Part shown: one piece after another, positions 25,194-34,246 of the stretch | Position numbering within the stretch: the first letter of the stretch is position 1 | How the letters are laid out: every line of letters starts with the position of its first letter | Assembly: GCA_018242765.1 (NCBI GenBank) | Contig: JAFEBH010000002.1 | Span: forward strand, 310,001-374,000 | Reading direction: 5' to 3' | Length of the DNA: 64,000 nucleotides | Origin: Nitrospira sp. | Lineage (GTDB): Bacteria > Nitrospirota > Nitrospiria > Nitrospirales > Nitrospiraceae | The notes under the pieces: model-generated | Database searches by the model: none | Told to the model about the DNA's origin: nothing | Seen by the model: only the letters and a program-made list of their open reading frames with translations | Program-made: the position numbers and the translations under genes

Positions 25194-27041
25194 TTAGGCT
25201 GCATCTAACATTTCTCTAACTTTCCCGATCAGCCCAGTTTGGCGGTACGGCTGCTGCAGGACAAACTGCTGATTGATTCGGTGCTGCCGAATCGTTTCAT
25301 CATCATAACTGGATAGAAACAATGCCTTCATCGTAGGCTGGAGATCCAATAGCCGTCTAGCCAATTCCCGCCCTCCGATCTCCGGCATGACCAATGGACT
25401 CACCGCAAGATGCACAATCCCCTGATACTGTTGCGTCAGCATCAGCGCCTCAACCGGCGAGGCGGCTTCCAAGACATGGTAGCGGTGCCGCTGCAAAACC
25501 GACTTCGCTAACGTCCGTTCGATTTCATCTTCTTCTACCAGGAGGATGGTCTCTCCCCCTCTGGCCAACATCGCCTTGGGAAGTGATTCCTCTTGTCCGT
25601 CTGGTACGGAAGCGGCAGGAAAGTACACGCGAACGATCGTCCCCTGCCCCGGCCGACTCTCCACATTCAACTGGCCTCCATGTTGCTTGACGATCCGAAA
25701 AACAGCGGTGAGCCCAAGTCCGACATTCATTTCCTTGGTTGAAAACAGAGGCTCGAACATGTGAGCTTGGGTATCCAGGTTCATACCGGTTCCGGTATCG
25801 CTGATGGTGATCTCGACCTGAGACGCCGTCGCACCGACCTTGGTTATTGGGGAGGATTTCACAGATGATGCGATCGTCTTGACCTCGATCGTGAGCCGAC
25901 CTCCATTCGGCATGGCATCCCGTGCATTCACCACCAGCTGAAAGAGCACGGTTTCTAGCCCTTCTCGATCAACTTCGACATATGCCGCCTTGGGATCCTG
26001 CTGTACCCGTAACTCAATATGTTCAGGGAGAAGACCATCTATCATACTGCGAACCTCTGCCAACACAGCATGGACCGATACTCTGCCTCGATCTGACCCC
26101 TTCTCGAGGTTGAGCGCAATGAGTTGTGCCGTGAGCGTGGCAGCTTGTTCTCCGACCTTAAACAGCTCATCAACGGTAGCCCGAATCGGGTCATGTTGTT
26201 GAAGATGCGTCAACATGATACCCGTTTGCTTCCCAACTGCTGAAAACAAGGCTCCGAATTCTCCCGCAATTCTCGCCGCAACTCGGCCCACGGCCTCCAG
26301 CTTCTGCGCTTCTTGAAGCTGCCGTTCAAGCCCCTGACGTGTGAGTTGTCCCTCTCGAAGATCCGTTTTTGCCTTAGTCAGATCGGACTTTAAGGCAGCA
26401 ATCCGAGCTTCCAATTCCGTCTTAGCAACCACCAAGTCTTCTTCGGTCTTCTTCAACCCTTCGACGTTCTTCTGTAAGGAGTCTTTTTCTTTTTGGACGA
26501 CCGCCGTATTTTCTAGAGCCACTCCGTAGAAGACCGCCATCACGACCAACACCGGGATACCCAATAACTGTCCGGTCACCGGTGCCCCCGTGTTCAGAAT
26601 GCCTTCATACAAGACCACAGAATATCCTGCGCTCAACAGCAATGAGAGACCGAATAGATGGCTGAGTCGTCGAACGGATGCCGCCAGCAGCATGAGCACA
26701 AAATAGGTGATATAGAGGTCAGAACGGGCATTCCCCGACAGATAAATAGCGGCGGTCACCAGAATCGTATCCAGGGTCACCAGCATGGACCCAAACCATG
26801 CCGCCTCAAAAATGGTTCGAGGCAACATCACCAAAGCGATGACCCCGAGCCACAGCCCCATCACCAAACTATTGGTGACCACGCGACTCAGAATGGGGTC
26901 GGCCCCGAATAGGAGTTCATAGGACAAGATAATGGTGACGAGCCCCTGAAGAACCAAGTAGCGCGACCCTGAGTCGCTCAGCATCCGATAGAATCTGTCA
27001 GGGGCTTCGTGGGATCGAGACTTGGCCGAATAGTGTTCCAT
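25194..27041 (-). CDS. Hybrid histidine kinase lacking phospho-accepting residues
   Basis: 615 residues from ATG 27041 (GGAGG ten bases ahead). Membrane part about 25-175 with five or six helices; coiled coil about 180-247; dimerisation-like segment 248-285; ATPase domain 340-475; receiver 496-615. The ATP site is intact (N372 in NARDAMP, DTGTGM, GLGLTAV). The H-box reads EAVGRVAARIAGEF, with G260 where the phosphorylated His belongs. In the receiver, LAVSPLVMP has P549 in place of the Asp, and LQQP has Gln for the Lys. It probably signals by binding rather than by phosphotransfer, or regulates another kinase. Confidence 0.85.
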   Translation of the reverse strand: MEHYSAKSRSHEAPDRFYRMLSDSGSRYLVLQGLVTIILSYELLFGADPILSRVVTNSLVMGLWLGVIALVMLPRTIFEAAWFGSMLVTLDTILVTAAIYLSGNARSDLYITYFVLMLLAASVRRLSHLFGLSLLLSAGYSVVLYEGILNTGAPVTGQLLGIPVLVVMAVFYGVALENTAVVQKEKDSLQKNVEGLKKTEEDLVVAKTELEARIAALKSDLTKAKTDLREGQLTRQGLERQLQEAQKLEAVGRVAARIAGEFGALFSAVGKQTGIMLTHLQQHDPIRATVDELFKVGEQAATLTAQLIALNLEKGSDRGRVSVHAVLAEVRSMIDGLLPEHIELRVQQDPKAAYVEVDREGLETVLFQLVVNARDAMPNGGRLTIEVKTIASSVKSSPITKVGATASQVEITISDTGTGMNLDTQAHMFEPLFSTKEMNVGLGLTAVFRIVKQHGGQLNVESRPGQGTIVRVYFPAASVPDGQEESLPKAMLARGGETILLVEEDEIERTLAKSVLQRHRYHVLEAASPVEALMLTQQYQGIVHLAVSPLVMPEIGGRELARRLLDLQPTMKALFLSSYDDETIRQHRINQQFVLQQPYRQTGLIGKVREMLDAA

Positions 27042-27229
27042 GCTAGACAGACCTCCAGAGGTGGGAACAGCGGTAGAACAGCAAGTTACATGCCCCTCAG
27101 CCCATGACCAATCCTTCGATTTTCCGCCTGTATTGTCTGCGTTAGGACCGCCTCCGAACCACCAAGGGACAAAATCGAACGGATGCCGACACTCAGATAC
27201 AAACCCGGGGAAGAAGTGGATATCGCTCT

Positions 27230-28417
27230 CTATCTGAGAGGGGATGAAATAGCGGAGGGCAACTTTTTGATTCGCGACATGAATTGCTGAGCCGATGCAA
27301 CTGCAGTTTTCCCATCTGAGGCTGTAAAGGTCACATGCCCCATCTTTCTTCCAGCACGAATCACGCGTTTGCCATACAGATGCACCGAGGCACCTGTGGT
27401 CGAAAAGATCTCCCGGCACCCCTCGCCAGACGTCACGGCGGTCACCTCGTCTCCAAGAAGATTCACCATGACGGCAGAAGACAATAGCCTGACTTCTCCC
27501 AATGGAAGACCACACGCTACGCGAACTTGCTGCTCAAATTGGGAGACCGTACAGACCTCCAACGTGTAGTGACCCGAGTTATGGGGGCGTGGCGCAATTT
27601 CATTGATCAGAAGGTGTCCCTCCTGGGACTGAAAAAGTTCGACACAGAAGACTCCTATTCCTTGCAGTGCAGTCACCGCCCGAACGGAGAGCTCACGCGC
27701 TGCCTCGGCGTCACTCAAAGAGATAGCGGCAGGGACTCGACTGTCTCGCAAAATCCCTTGCTCATGTCGATTTTCAACGACGGGATAGACACGAGTATCG
27801 CCACTCGCACTTCTGACGACCAAGACCGAGAGCTCTCGCACAAAAGAGATAACCTGTTCAGCAATCCACCGAGTCCCGGACGATGACTCAGCCAGGATCC
27901 GTTCGAACTGCGCGATATCAGTCGGCTCTCTGACAAACAACTGACCTTTCCCGTCGTAGCCACTTCGCGCCGTTTTACAGATCAGGGGAAGACCAAGACG
28001 ACCGACTGCTTGATGAAATTGATGGCCCGATTGCACCTCAGCAAACTCGGGAACGGGAAGCAAACTGGATGACAAGAATTGCTTCTGTATAAGACGGTCT
28101 TGCAGGGTTTTCAGAACCGCGCTAGAGGGACGTAGTGGGCGACGTTGCTCAAGCCATTCGCAGAGCTCGGCTGGGATATTTTCCCACTCCAGCGTAATCG
28201 CTTGGGCTGTGTCGACGAACCGTTCCCGGGTCTCATGGTCTCCGAAGGATATGGGAAATGACTGATCCGCAATTCGATGGGCCGGAGCATCGGGGTCGGG
28301 ATCCCAAACAACGACCCGATAGCCCAGACGGCGAGCTGTTCCGGCAAACATCGCTCCAAGTTGTCCACCGCCAAGGACACCCACGATAGACCCTGGTTCA
28401 AATATCGGCTCCATCAC
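27230..28417 (-). CDS. purK: N5-carboxyaminoimidazole ribonucleotide synthase
   Basis: ATP-grasp enzyme that carboxylates AIR to N5-CAIR in purine synthesis. 395 residues with [20 protein letters not shown] (12-31), [59 protein letters not shown]. Start ATG overlaps the purE stop by 4 bases (ATGA), so purEK are translationally coupled in the usual order. Confidence 0.95.
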   Translation of the reverse strand: MMEPIFEPGSIVGVLGGGQLGAMFAGTARRLGYRVVVWDPDPDAPAHRIADQSFPISFGDHETRERFVDTAQAITLEWENIPAELCEWLEQRRPLRPSSAVLKTLQDRLIQKQFLSSSLLPVPEFAEVQSGHQFHQAVGRLGLPLICKTARSGYDGKGQLFVREPTDIAQFERILAESSSGTRWIAEQVISFVRELSVLVVRSASGDTRVYPVVENRHEQGILRDSRVPAAISLSDAEAARELSVRAVTALQGIGVFCVELFQSQEGHLLINEIAPRPHNSGHYTLEVCTVSQFEQQVRVACGLPLGEVRLLSSAVMVNLLGDEVTAVTSGEGCREIFSTTGASVHLYGKRVIRAGRKMGHVTFTASDGKTAVASAQQFMSRIKKLPSAISSPLR

Positions 28418-29004
28418 GGTTGCCGCTTGATGGATGACACCTTGGCTACAGCACGACCGATTCCCTTCGCTTCAGGAGAATTGAGAACCGTCTCGGTCTG
28501 AATACGTCGGTAGGCGATGAGACGTTCTGCTATTTCAGGACGGCTTCCCGCGAGGATCTGTGCGGCAAGCAGACCGGCATTTTCCGCGCCACCAATCGCT
28601 ACCGTTGCCACGGGAATTCCCTTTGGCATCTGAACGATGGATAGTAAGGAGTCCAACCCACGCAGGTTTTCTGTCGGAATGGGTACCCCTATCACAGGGA
28701 GATGAGTCTTCGCAGCCAACATGCCCGGAAGATGAGCTGCACCGCCCGCACCGCCGATAATCACTTGGATACCTCGACTTGAAGCTGTAGTTGCATATTC
28801 AAAGAGTCGGTCTGGTGTGCGATGTGCTGAAACGACAAGGAGTTCATAGGGAATACCCAGGTGACCCAGAATCGCCCCGGTCTTTTCAAGAACAGGGAAG
28901 TCGGACTTACTACCTCCCAATACTCCTACGATTGGCCGACTCGTCAACCTTTTCGCTCTGGTGCTGCCTTGAGGCTGTTTTATTGGCAGCTTAATTCTCC
29001 CCAT
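28414..29004 (-). CDS. purE: N5-carboxyaminoimidazole ribonucleotide mutase
   Basis: Converts N5-CAIR to CAIR. 196 residues from ATG 29004, which has GGGAGGCGGAGGG just upstream; the open frame extends to 29190 without protein-like content. Motifs: [65 protein letters not shown] and [17 protein letters not shown] 20-residue basic N-terminal extension precedes the conserved domain. Confidence 0.95.
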   Translation of the reverse strand: MGRIKLPIKQPQGSTRAKRLTSRPIVGVLGGSKSDFPVLEKTGAILGHLGIPYELLVVSAHRTPDRLFEYATTASSRGIQVIIGGAGGAAHLPGMLAAKTHLPVIGVPIPTENLRGLDSLLSIVQMPKGIPVATVAIGGAENAGLLAAQILAGSRPEIAERLIAYRRIQTETVLNSPEAKGIGRAVAKVSSIKRQP

Positions 29005-29320
29005 ACCCTCCGCCTCCCTTGATTGACCAAGACCGACACAATTTGTACCACTTGATGACGGCACCATAGCGAGTCTGCCGGAGAGGGTCAAGACACCTCC
29101 CATAACTGCTATCAGCTTCTGCTCCGTATGGAAAACTCTCCTTCGACAGAGCAGCCATGGGTTTACAGGCACGTTATATCGTCGTGGCACAACCCGAGCA
29201 GGCAGATTGGTTTGGTTAATTGGACTGGAGACTGAAAAAAAGGCCCAGGGACTAGTCCCTGGGCCAGTTTCTCAATGGGATCTGACTACCGCAGCAAGAG
29301 AGTGCTGCGGCACCCTTCAC
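29005..29320. other. Intergenic region upstream of purE with a terminator
   Basis: Contains the promoter side of purEK and, at 29235-29265, the terminator of the next minus-strand operon. Nothing else recognised. Confidence 0.5.
29235..29265 (-). terminator. Rho-independent terminator of the TolC-ABC-HlyD operon
   Basis: Perfect 10-bp stem GGCCCAGGGA/TCCCTGGGCC (29242-29251 with 29256-29265) around a CTAG loop, followed on the minus strand by seven Ts (29241-29235). It lies about 55 bases past the hlyD-like stop. Confidence 0.9.
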
Positions 29321-30766
29321 TTACTTGCCGCCAGGTGCTGCCACCTTGGGCGCGAACATTTCAAACACACTGGGTTCACGCTCCATATAGTCTGGCGGGA
29401 AGAAGTTGAACCTCCGCCACAATTCGTACCAGAGCGGAACACGATTCATAATGACCCAACCCATAACCTTGGTCCCTTGTCTCACCTGGGCCTGTTCAGG
29501 CCATGGTTGAGAATCGTCAGGATCCGGCACAACCCAGAATCGGTAATTACCCTTTCCGTCGTCGATCTGGTCAACCACCTTGATGACACCCCCACGGGTA
29601 CCGGCCATGAGACCAGGCCACGCTGGTAAGGGAATAGCCGGAACTCCGAAGAAGAGGATCCGAACCTTGCGCCCTGGCTTCAGGAGTGGAGAATCCAACC
29701 CTTCGGCCTTCATTTCAATAGCCGGATCAGCAGCCAAAGGAGAAATGGTGACCAAATTCTCTCCCTGTTTCACTGTTTCGTTGATACCGACTTTAGCCAT
29801 CTTGACGACCGTACCGTCCATCGGAGCATAGAGTTTTGCAGCTTCAATACGTTGCTGCACCCCCTGCTGGCGGTAGGCGATATCAGCCAGGGATTCCGTG
29901 GCCTTCGCAGCCTCAGCAACAGCAGAATCACGGGATGCAATCGCATCCATCAACCGCTGATTCACATCAGCAGAGACTTGATCACGACCAAAGCTCAACG
30001 AAGATCTGGCTTGTTCCGCCGCCTGGAGACTGGCCTGGGCTGCCTGTAGGCCAGCCTTTGTGCCGATCTCAGTTTGGATCGTCAACTCAAGCTCTCGTTG
30101 AGAGACCAACCCCTCTTTGACGAGTTGTCGGTGCCGATCAACGTTCAGTTGTGCGGTATGGACGTCAATCTTGGCCGCTTCCACTTTCTGCTGGGCTTCA
30201 CGCACCTTATTATCAGCCTCAACGACTCGTGCCTCAGCCGAAGGAACTGCGGCTTGGACCAACTTCTTCATTTCGCTTATTCGCTTGTTCAACTGCTCTG
30301 CTCTGGCTAACGCCGCCTGGCGAGTCTTTTCCAATGCATCTTTTCGTTGTTCGAACAGAGGAAGGATCTCGGGTGCCATATAGGTTGGATCATAGTCCTC
30401 CAGCTCTCCGACCAAGTCTCCCTTCTTGACCTTGACACCTTCATAGATATGCCAGGCCTTCACTCTCCCTGTGATTCGCGACTCGATATTCTGAGGTCGA
30501 TCATAGGGGGTATAAGCAGAAACCTTACCCGTTGCACTAATCGTCTGCGTCCATGGAACGAACTCAAGGACAATGAGAAATAAGAGTAGAATTGTGAGAA
30601 TCGCGCGGGACGCAGTAAACATCCCCCTCGGTATTTGTACAGCCTGCCAACAGGGCAACTTTGCCAATGCCGGGCCTTGTTCAATAGTGATCGCTTCCAA
30701 GCCGACCCCTCGTTGAACCAGCGCACGCTCACCGCTATTATCATGACCGCGACCTAGGCTAGCCAT
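29321..30766 (-). CDS. HlyD-family membrane-fusion (periplasmic adaptor) protein
   Basis: 481 residues: a cytoplasmic N-terminus, one membrane helix (about 52-70, AILTILLLFLIVLEFVPW), a first half-lipoyl segment (NIESRITGRVKAWHIYEGVK, GDLVGELED), a long coiled coil of Ala/Gln/Glu-rich helices (about 130-310), a second half-lipoyl segment (YAPMDGTVVKMAKVGINETV), and a beta barrel. It should bridge an inner-membrane transporter and an outer-membrane TolC channel. It is the last gene of the operon, 48 bases after the degenerate ABC gene, and is followed by a strong terminator. Confidence 0.88.
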   Translation of the reverse strand: MASLGRGHDNSGERALVQRGVGLEAITIEQGPALAKLPCWQAVQIPRGMFTASRAILTILLLFLIVLEFVPWTQTISATGKVSAYTPYDRPQNIESRITGRVKAWHIYEGVKVKKGDLVGELEDYDPTYMAPEILPLFEQRKDALEKTRQAALARAEQLNKRISEMKKLVQAAVPSAEARVVEADNKVREAQQKVEAAKIDVHTAQLNVDRHRQLVKEGLVSQRELELTIQTEIGTKAGLQAAQASLQAAEQARSSLSFGRDQVSADVNQRLMDAIASRDSAVAEAAKATESLADIAYRQQGVQQRIEAAKLYAPMDGTVVKMAKVGINETVKQGENLVTISPLAADPAIEMKAEGLDSPLLKPGRKVRILFFGVPAIPLPAWPGLMAGTRGGVIKVVDQIDDGKGNYRFWVVPDPDDSQPWPEQAQVRQGTKVMGWVIMNRVPLWYELWRRFNFFPPDYMEREPSVFEMFAPKVAAPGGK

Positions 30767-30814
30767 GGAGCCTCCATAATAAAAGTACCGCTATGAATTG
30801 GCCGTTTCAACGAC

Positions 30815-32491
30815 TTATGCATGAGTATGATGTAACATAATACGACGATCTGCATGGTCCGTAAGATTCGGATCGGTGGACACAAAGATCACAGACCAGG
30901 CCTCATCCTTTGAGCAAAGCCGTCGCAAAATCCGTTCACGCAACGACGGTTCTAAGGAGTGAATCAGCCCGTCAAATACAAGCACTTGTGGACGACCGAG
31001 AATGGCACGGGCCAACAGAATCTGCACCACGTGAGTCGGCGACAAGGATTCGCCAAGTGAGGCGACATCAGACTTTACTCCACGCGAAAGACCTTCGATA
31101 TCCTCTTCAAGCTCCGTGAATCGAAGTGCCCAGTTTAAGTCATCATAGGTTACATAGGAGCGTCCCATCACGATATTCTCTTCGATGGTGCCTTTGACCA
31201 AAGATAACTGTGAGTCGATCATGACGCTGCGACACTGGTTGATAGCCGCCGCATCAATGTAGCGAAGATCAACCCCGTTATACTGGACGACTCCACCGGT
31301 CGGTACTTCAAGACCACCGAGCACACGCGCCAACGCAGTTTTCGCAGCCGTTGTTCTGGCATAAATCCCAAGCTTTTCACCGGGAGCCACATCCAAGTTG
31401 AATCCATCAAACACGGCAACGCCACTATGGATAAGACTGACACCTTTGCAGGTCACGCGAACTCCCTGACCCAGATGCTTCGGCAATGCCACCGCCGACT
31501 CAGCAGAGACATAATCCTGTTCCTGCCGAAAAACCTCATCCAGGTGGGTCAATGAGGTAAAGAAATAGTAGACATACCCCATGTTCTTAATCAGTGAGTC
31601 AAAGTTGATAACCAAGGCGCTCACCACTGCCTGAACGGCCACCAACTGCCCCAACGTCAATTGTCCGACTGACATCAGCCAAGCAGCCATACCCAGAGCA
31701 CCGGACATGGCAACGGCCTGTCCTCCAACCGAACCAATATATTGACGGACGAGGACGGCAAAGCGTGCCTTCCGTGATTCAACATAGTGTGTGACCAGAT
31801 CATTGGTCTTCTGCATGATGAAGGGCCGGCTGTCGGTCGCCTTCAATTGCAATGAATTACGTGAAATCTCTTGAATCCAGTTGAAGACATCGTACTTGGC
31901 ATGGGACATCGCAAGCGTCGTCTTTAACGCACCACGGGAGAGCACAAAAAACGTGGTCGCGAAACCTGCCATGAGCAAGATGTTGTACACAAGAAAATAC
32001 GGATGGTAGACGACTAGCATAATCATCCCGACGGTCCCACCCACCACGACATTCAACAGATCAATAAGCAACGTTGATAGCGCCCGTTGCATAAAGACCG
32101 TTTCAATGAAGTAGTTTGCCAGCTCCGGCCTCGCTCCCTGAAAACGGGTACGCGGTATCTGTTCAGCCATCGCCACTGCGACACGCGCGAAGACTCTCCG
32201 CTGGACGACATCCACCGCGTAAAAATGGAAGGTCTTGAAGAGCCCGACGAACAGCAATACCGAGAACATCACTGCCGTCAAGGTCCAGATCATGACCGGC
32301 TGAATGGCATAGGAAAAGGTGCTGACCAATTCTTGTACGGTCAATGGAACGATAAGGGAAAAGAACCCGACAGCCAGGGCGTAAGAAAAAAGTAGACTCA
32401 TTATCTTTTTCTCAGCCCGCATGGCTACGGATAGTTGCTTCAACAATGCTTCAAACAAGCCCTGAGAACGTTCGCCCTGAGGTTCTTTCAT
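30815..32491 (-). CDS. ABC exporter subunit with degenerate nucleotide-binding domain
   Basis: 558 residues from ATG 32491 (GTG 32497 possible). About 30-320 is a six-helix exporter membrane domain; about 340-550 has the layout of an ABC ATPase. Its motifs are broken: Walker A reads GIYARTTAAKT (375-385), keeping K384-T385 but losing the P-loop glycines; the signature reads LSPTH (483-487) for LSGGQ; Walker B D507 is followed by G508 for the catalytic Glu; the H-loop His is T539; the Q-loop Gln appears to be Ser. The fold-level sequence between motifs is well kept, so this is a maintained gene, not a wreck. Type-I secretion/HlyB-like ancestry fits the HlyD and TolC neighbours. Confidence 0.85.
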   Translation of the reverse strand: MKEPQGERSQGLFEALLKQLSVAMRAEKKIMSLLFSYALAVGFFSLIVPLTVQELVSTFSYAIQPVMIWTLTAVMFSVLLFVGLFKTFHFYAVDVVQRRVFARVAVAMAEQIPRTRFQGARPELANYFIETVFMQRALSTLLIDLLNVVVGGTVGMIMLVVYHPYFLVYNILLMAGFATTFFVLSRGALKTTLAMSHAKYDVFNWIQEISRNSLQLKATDSRPFIMQKTNDLVTHYVESRKARFAVLVRQYIGSVGGQAVAMSGALGMAAWLMSVGQLTLGQLVAVQAVVSALVINFDSLIKNMGYVYYFFTSLTHLDEVFRQEQDYVSAESAVALPKHLGQGVRVTCKGVSLIHSGVAVFDGFNLDVAPGEKLGIYARTTAAKTALARVLGGLEVPTGGVVQYNGVDLRYIDAAAINQCRSVMIDSQLSLVKGTIEENIVMGRSYVTYDDLNWALRFTELEEDIEGLSRGVKSDVASLGESLSPTHVVQILLARAILGRPQVLVFDGLIHSLEPSLRERILRRLCSKDEAWSVIFVSTDPNLTDHADRRIMLHHTHA

Positions 32492-32631
32492 GAGCACCCC
32501 CAGTAATATGTCAGAATGTGAATCATCGGCCCCTCGCCAACATTGTATACAACGGAACTTAGTCTATTCTCAGATCAACATCCAAGCCCACCGAAGGAAC
32601 TACTCGATACCACTAAACCCATCCCGCGTGC

Positions 32632-34221
32632 TTAATCGCGTCCTGGGAGTTTTATTCCGGATAACCCTGCGGAATGTAGTTGGTCACCATATTTGGCAAG
32701 CACACTGTCGGCCAAGGGCTTCGACAAGGCTCCTCTCGCCCATAACATCCCTCCACGAGACACGGCATAATCGGCCTGGGCACGGTAGAGTTCATAGGCT
32801 GCCTCGACCACCGCACGCTCTCGGAGGTTAAGAAAGAGCACGCTCGTTGCTCCCATATTAAACCGAGCCCGTTCGCCCTCCTCCAAGGTCTTGGCCAGGC
32901 GCAGAGCCTCTGTCGAAGCCTTCACACGGTCTCGAGCACGTACCTGGGCCGAGAGCCAATTATCCACATCGATCTGAACTTGACGCTCTGTGTAGGCCTG
33001 TTTATAGCCCAGTCGTTCCTGCTCTGCCTCTGCGTGAAGCACCTTCCCGCGGGCGGCCCGATTGAACAACGGCATACTGAAGAAAGTCGCCATCCTGTAG
33101 CCGATCCCTCCGACCCAATAGATCGACCCGATTGCCGGCCCCCCCTCAATCGTGAGCTTTGGAAGCAACGCATTCTTCGCCAGTTTGAGTTCGATATTGT
33201 TCAATTTGGCTTCGATGTAGAGATCGCGTACTTCCGGCCGATCCTCTGTCGCTTCCACTTTGAAGGCCGCCACATCCTCTTCACTCGGCAACGGCGTTTC
33301 ACCCTGAAATTCCGGAGCCCATTCCGGTCGCGGCGTCACTGGCTCGCCGTTTTCCCAGAGAAAGAGCGCCAGCTTATATTGTTCATATTCCACCTTGCGC
33401 TGTGCTGCAATCGCGGCCTCTCGACGCCGCTGAACTTCTTCTCGGGCTTCGACCGCGTCGATCGGAGCAACTGCCCCAGCCTTGGCTCTGCCTTCAACCA
33501 TGCGATACCGCTCTTCCGCGACGGCCAGTGCCCGTTTGACGACATCGGCTTGTCTGGCAGCAACCTGCCAATCCCAGTATTGAACCGCCCCGGCGAGATA
33601 CAGATCTTGCCGCTTCTGGGCCACCTTGATCTCCGCTTGCGGCCCCGCGAGTTCCGCCTGTTGAAATTGGGCGAACTCTTCGTTCACCATGAATCCCCGC
33701 ATGAGATTCAGCCTACCGCCCACGATGCCCATTTGCTGCGGGTAGAACAGTTGAAAGTCTTGAGGGACCGCCACTGCGGGGCTCTGTACATTACGTGTAC
33801 CTACAACCTGCCCTTGGAGCGTCGCATGATCCCCAAAGACGTTACGGATACCGCCGAAGACCTCCCACCCCCAAGGGTGCCCTACCTTGAGGAAGGTATC
33901 CACATAGCCAGAGCTTAAGTGATTCGGCGCGCCACTGACGTTCGTCAGGTTGTATGTTTGATACCGGTCGAATTCTAGTTCGTTTCGAAACTTCGGCTCC
34001 CACGCACCCAAGGCTTTCAGGACTTTCGCGCGCGCCTGCGTCCGCTCAAGCCCCGTCGCTCGAAGCAGCGGATGGGTCAACTCAATCCTGGCCAGCACCT
34101 CTTCAATGGTCAAAGGAGCAGTGCGAGTCGACTGAGCCTGCATGACACTCGAGTCGAGCACCGGTTCGGCCAGTGCGGGCGCTGACACCATCATCAACGA
34201 GAACAGCAAGAGAAGGATCAA
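32632..34221 (-). CDS. TolC-like outer-membrane efflux protein, copy 3
   Basis: 529 residues. It starts at TTG 34221: the bases before it (AAAGGAGCATCCTTCC) align with the leader of copy 2 (AAGGAGCATCCTTCG before ATG), which fixes the start. Signal peptide about 1-18 (SLMMVSAPALA). Shared core: TIEEVLARIELTHPLLRATG, KALGAWEPKFRNELEFDR, long helices with LAGAVQYWDWQVAARQADV and LAKTLEEGERARFNMGATSV, ending GIKLPGRD. Between its helices it differs from the other copies at the N-terminal barrel region. A 134-base gap separates it from the ABC gene. Confidence 0.9.
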   Translation of the reverse strand: MILLLLFSLMMVSAPALAEPVLDSSVMQAQSTRTAPLTIEEVLARIELTHPLLRATGLERTQARAKVLKALGAWEPKFRNELEFDRYQTYNLTNVSGAPNHLSSGYVDTFLKVGHPWGWEVFGGIRNVFGDHATLQGQVVGTRNVQSPAVAVPQDFQLFYPQQMGIVGGRLNLMRGFMVNEEFAQFQQAELAGPQAEIKVAQKRQDLYLAGAVQYWDWQVAARQADVVKRALAVAEERYRMVEGRAKAGAVAPIDAVEAREEVQRRREAAIAAQRKVEYEQYKLALFLWENGEPVTPRPEWAPEFQGETPLPSEEDVAAFKVEATEDRPEVRDLYIEAKLNNIELKLAKNALLPKLTIEGGPAIGSIYWVGGIGYRMATFFSMPLFNRAARGKVLHAEAEQERLGYKQAYTERQVQIDVDNWLSAQVRARDRVKASTEALRLAKTLEEGERARFNMGATSVLFLNLRERAVVEAAYELYRAQADYAVSRGGMLWARGALSKPLADSVLAKYGDQLHSAGLSGIKLPGRD

Positions 34222-34246
34222 GGAAGGATGCTCCTTTGTTGCTGAA

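Noticed and set aside
30815..32491. Calling the degenerate ABC gene a pseudogene
   Set aside because: The frame is uninterrupted over 558 codons, the membrane domain is normal and only catalytic motifs are changed; decay would be expected to bring stops or frameshifts.
32980..33918. 312-codon plus-strand frame opposite the third tolC gene, and a similar one at 36736-37407
   Set aside because: Both arise in the same antisense phase of the tolC paralogues and look like Arg/Leu/His-rich shadows without starts supported by ribosome sites.
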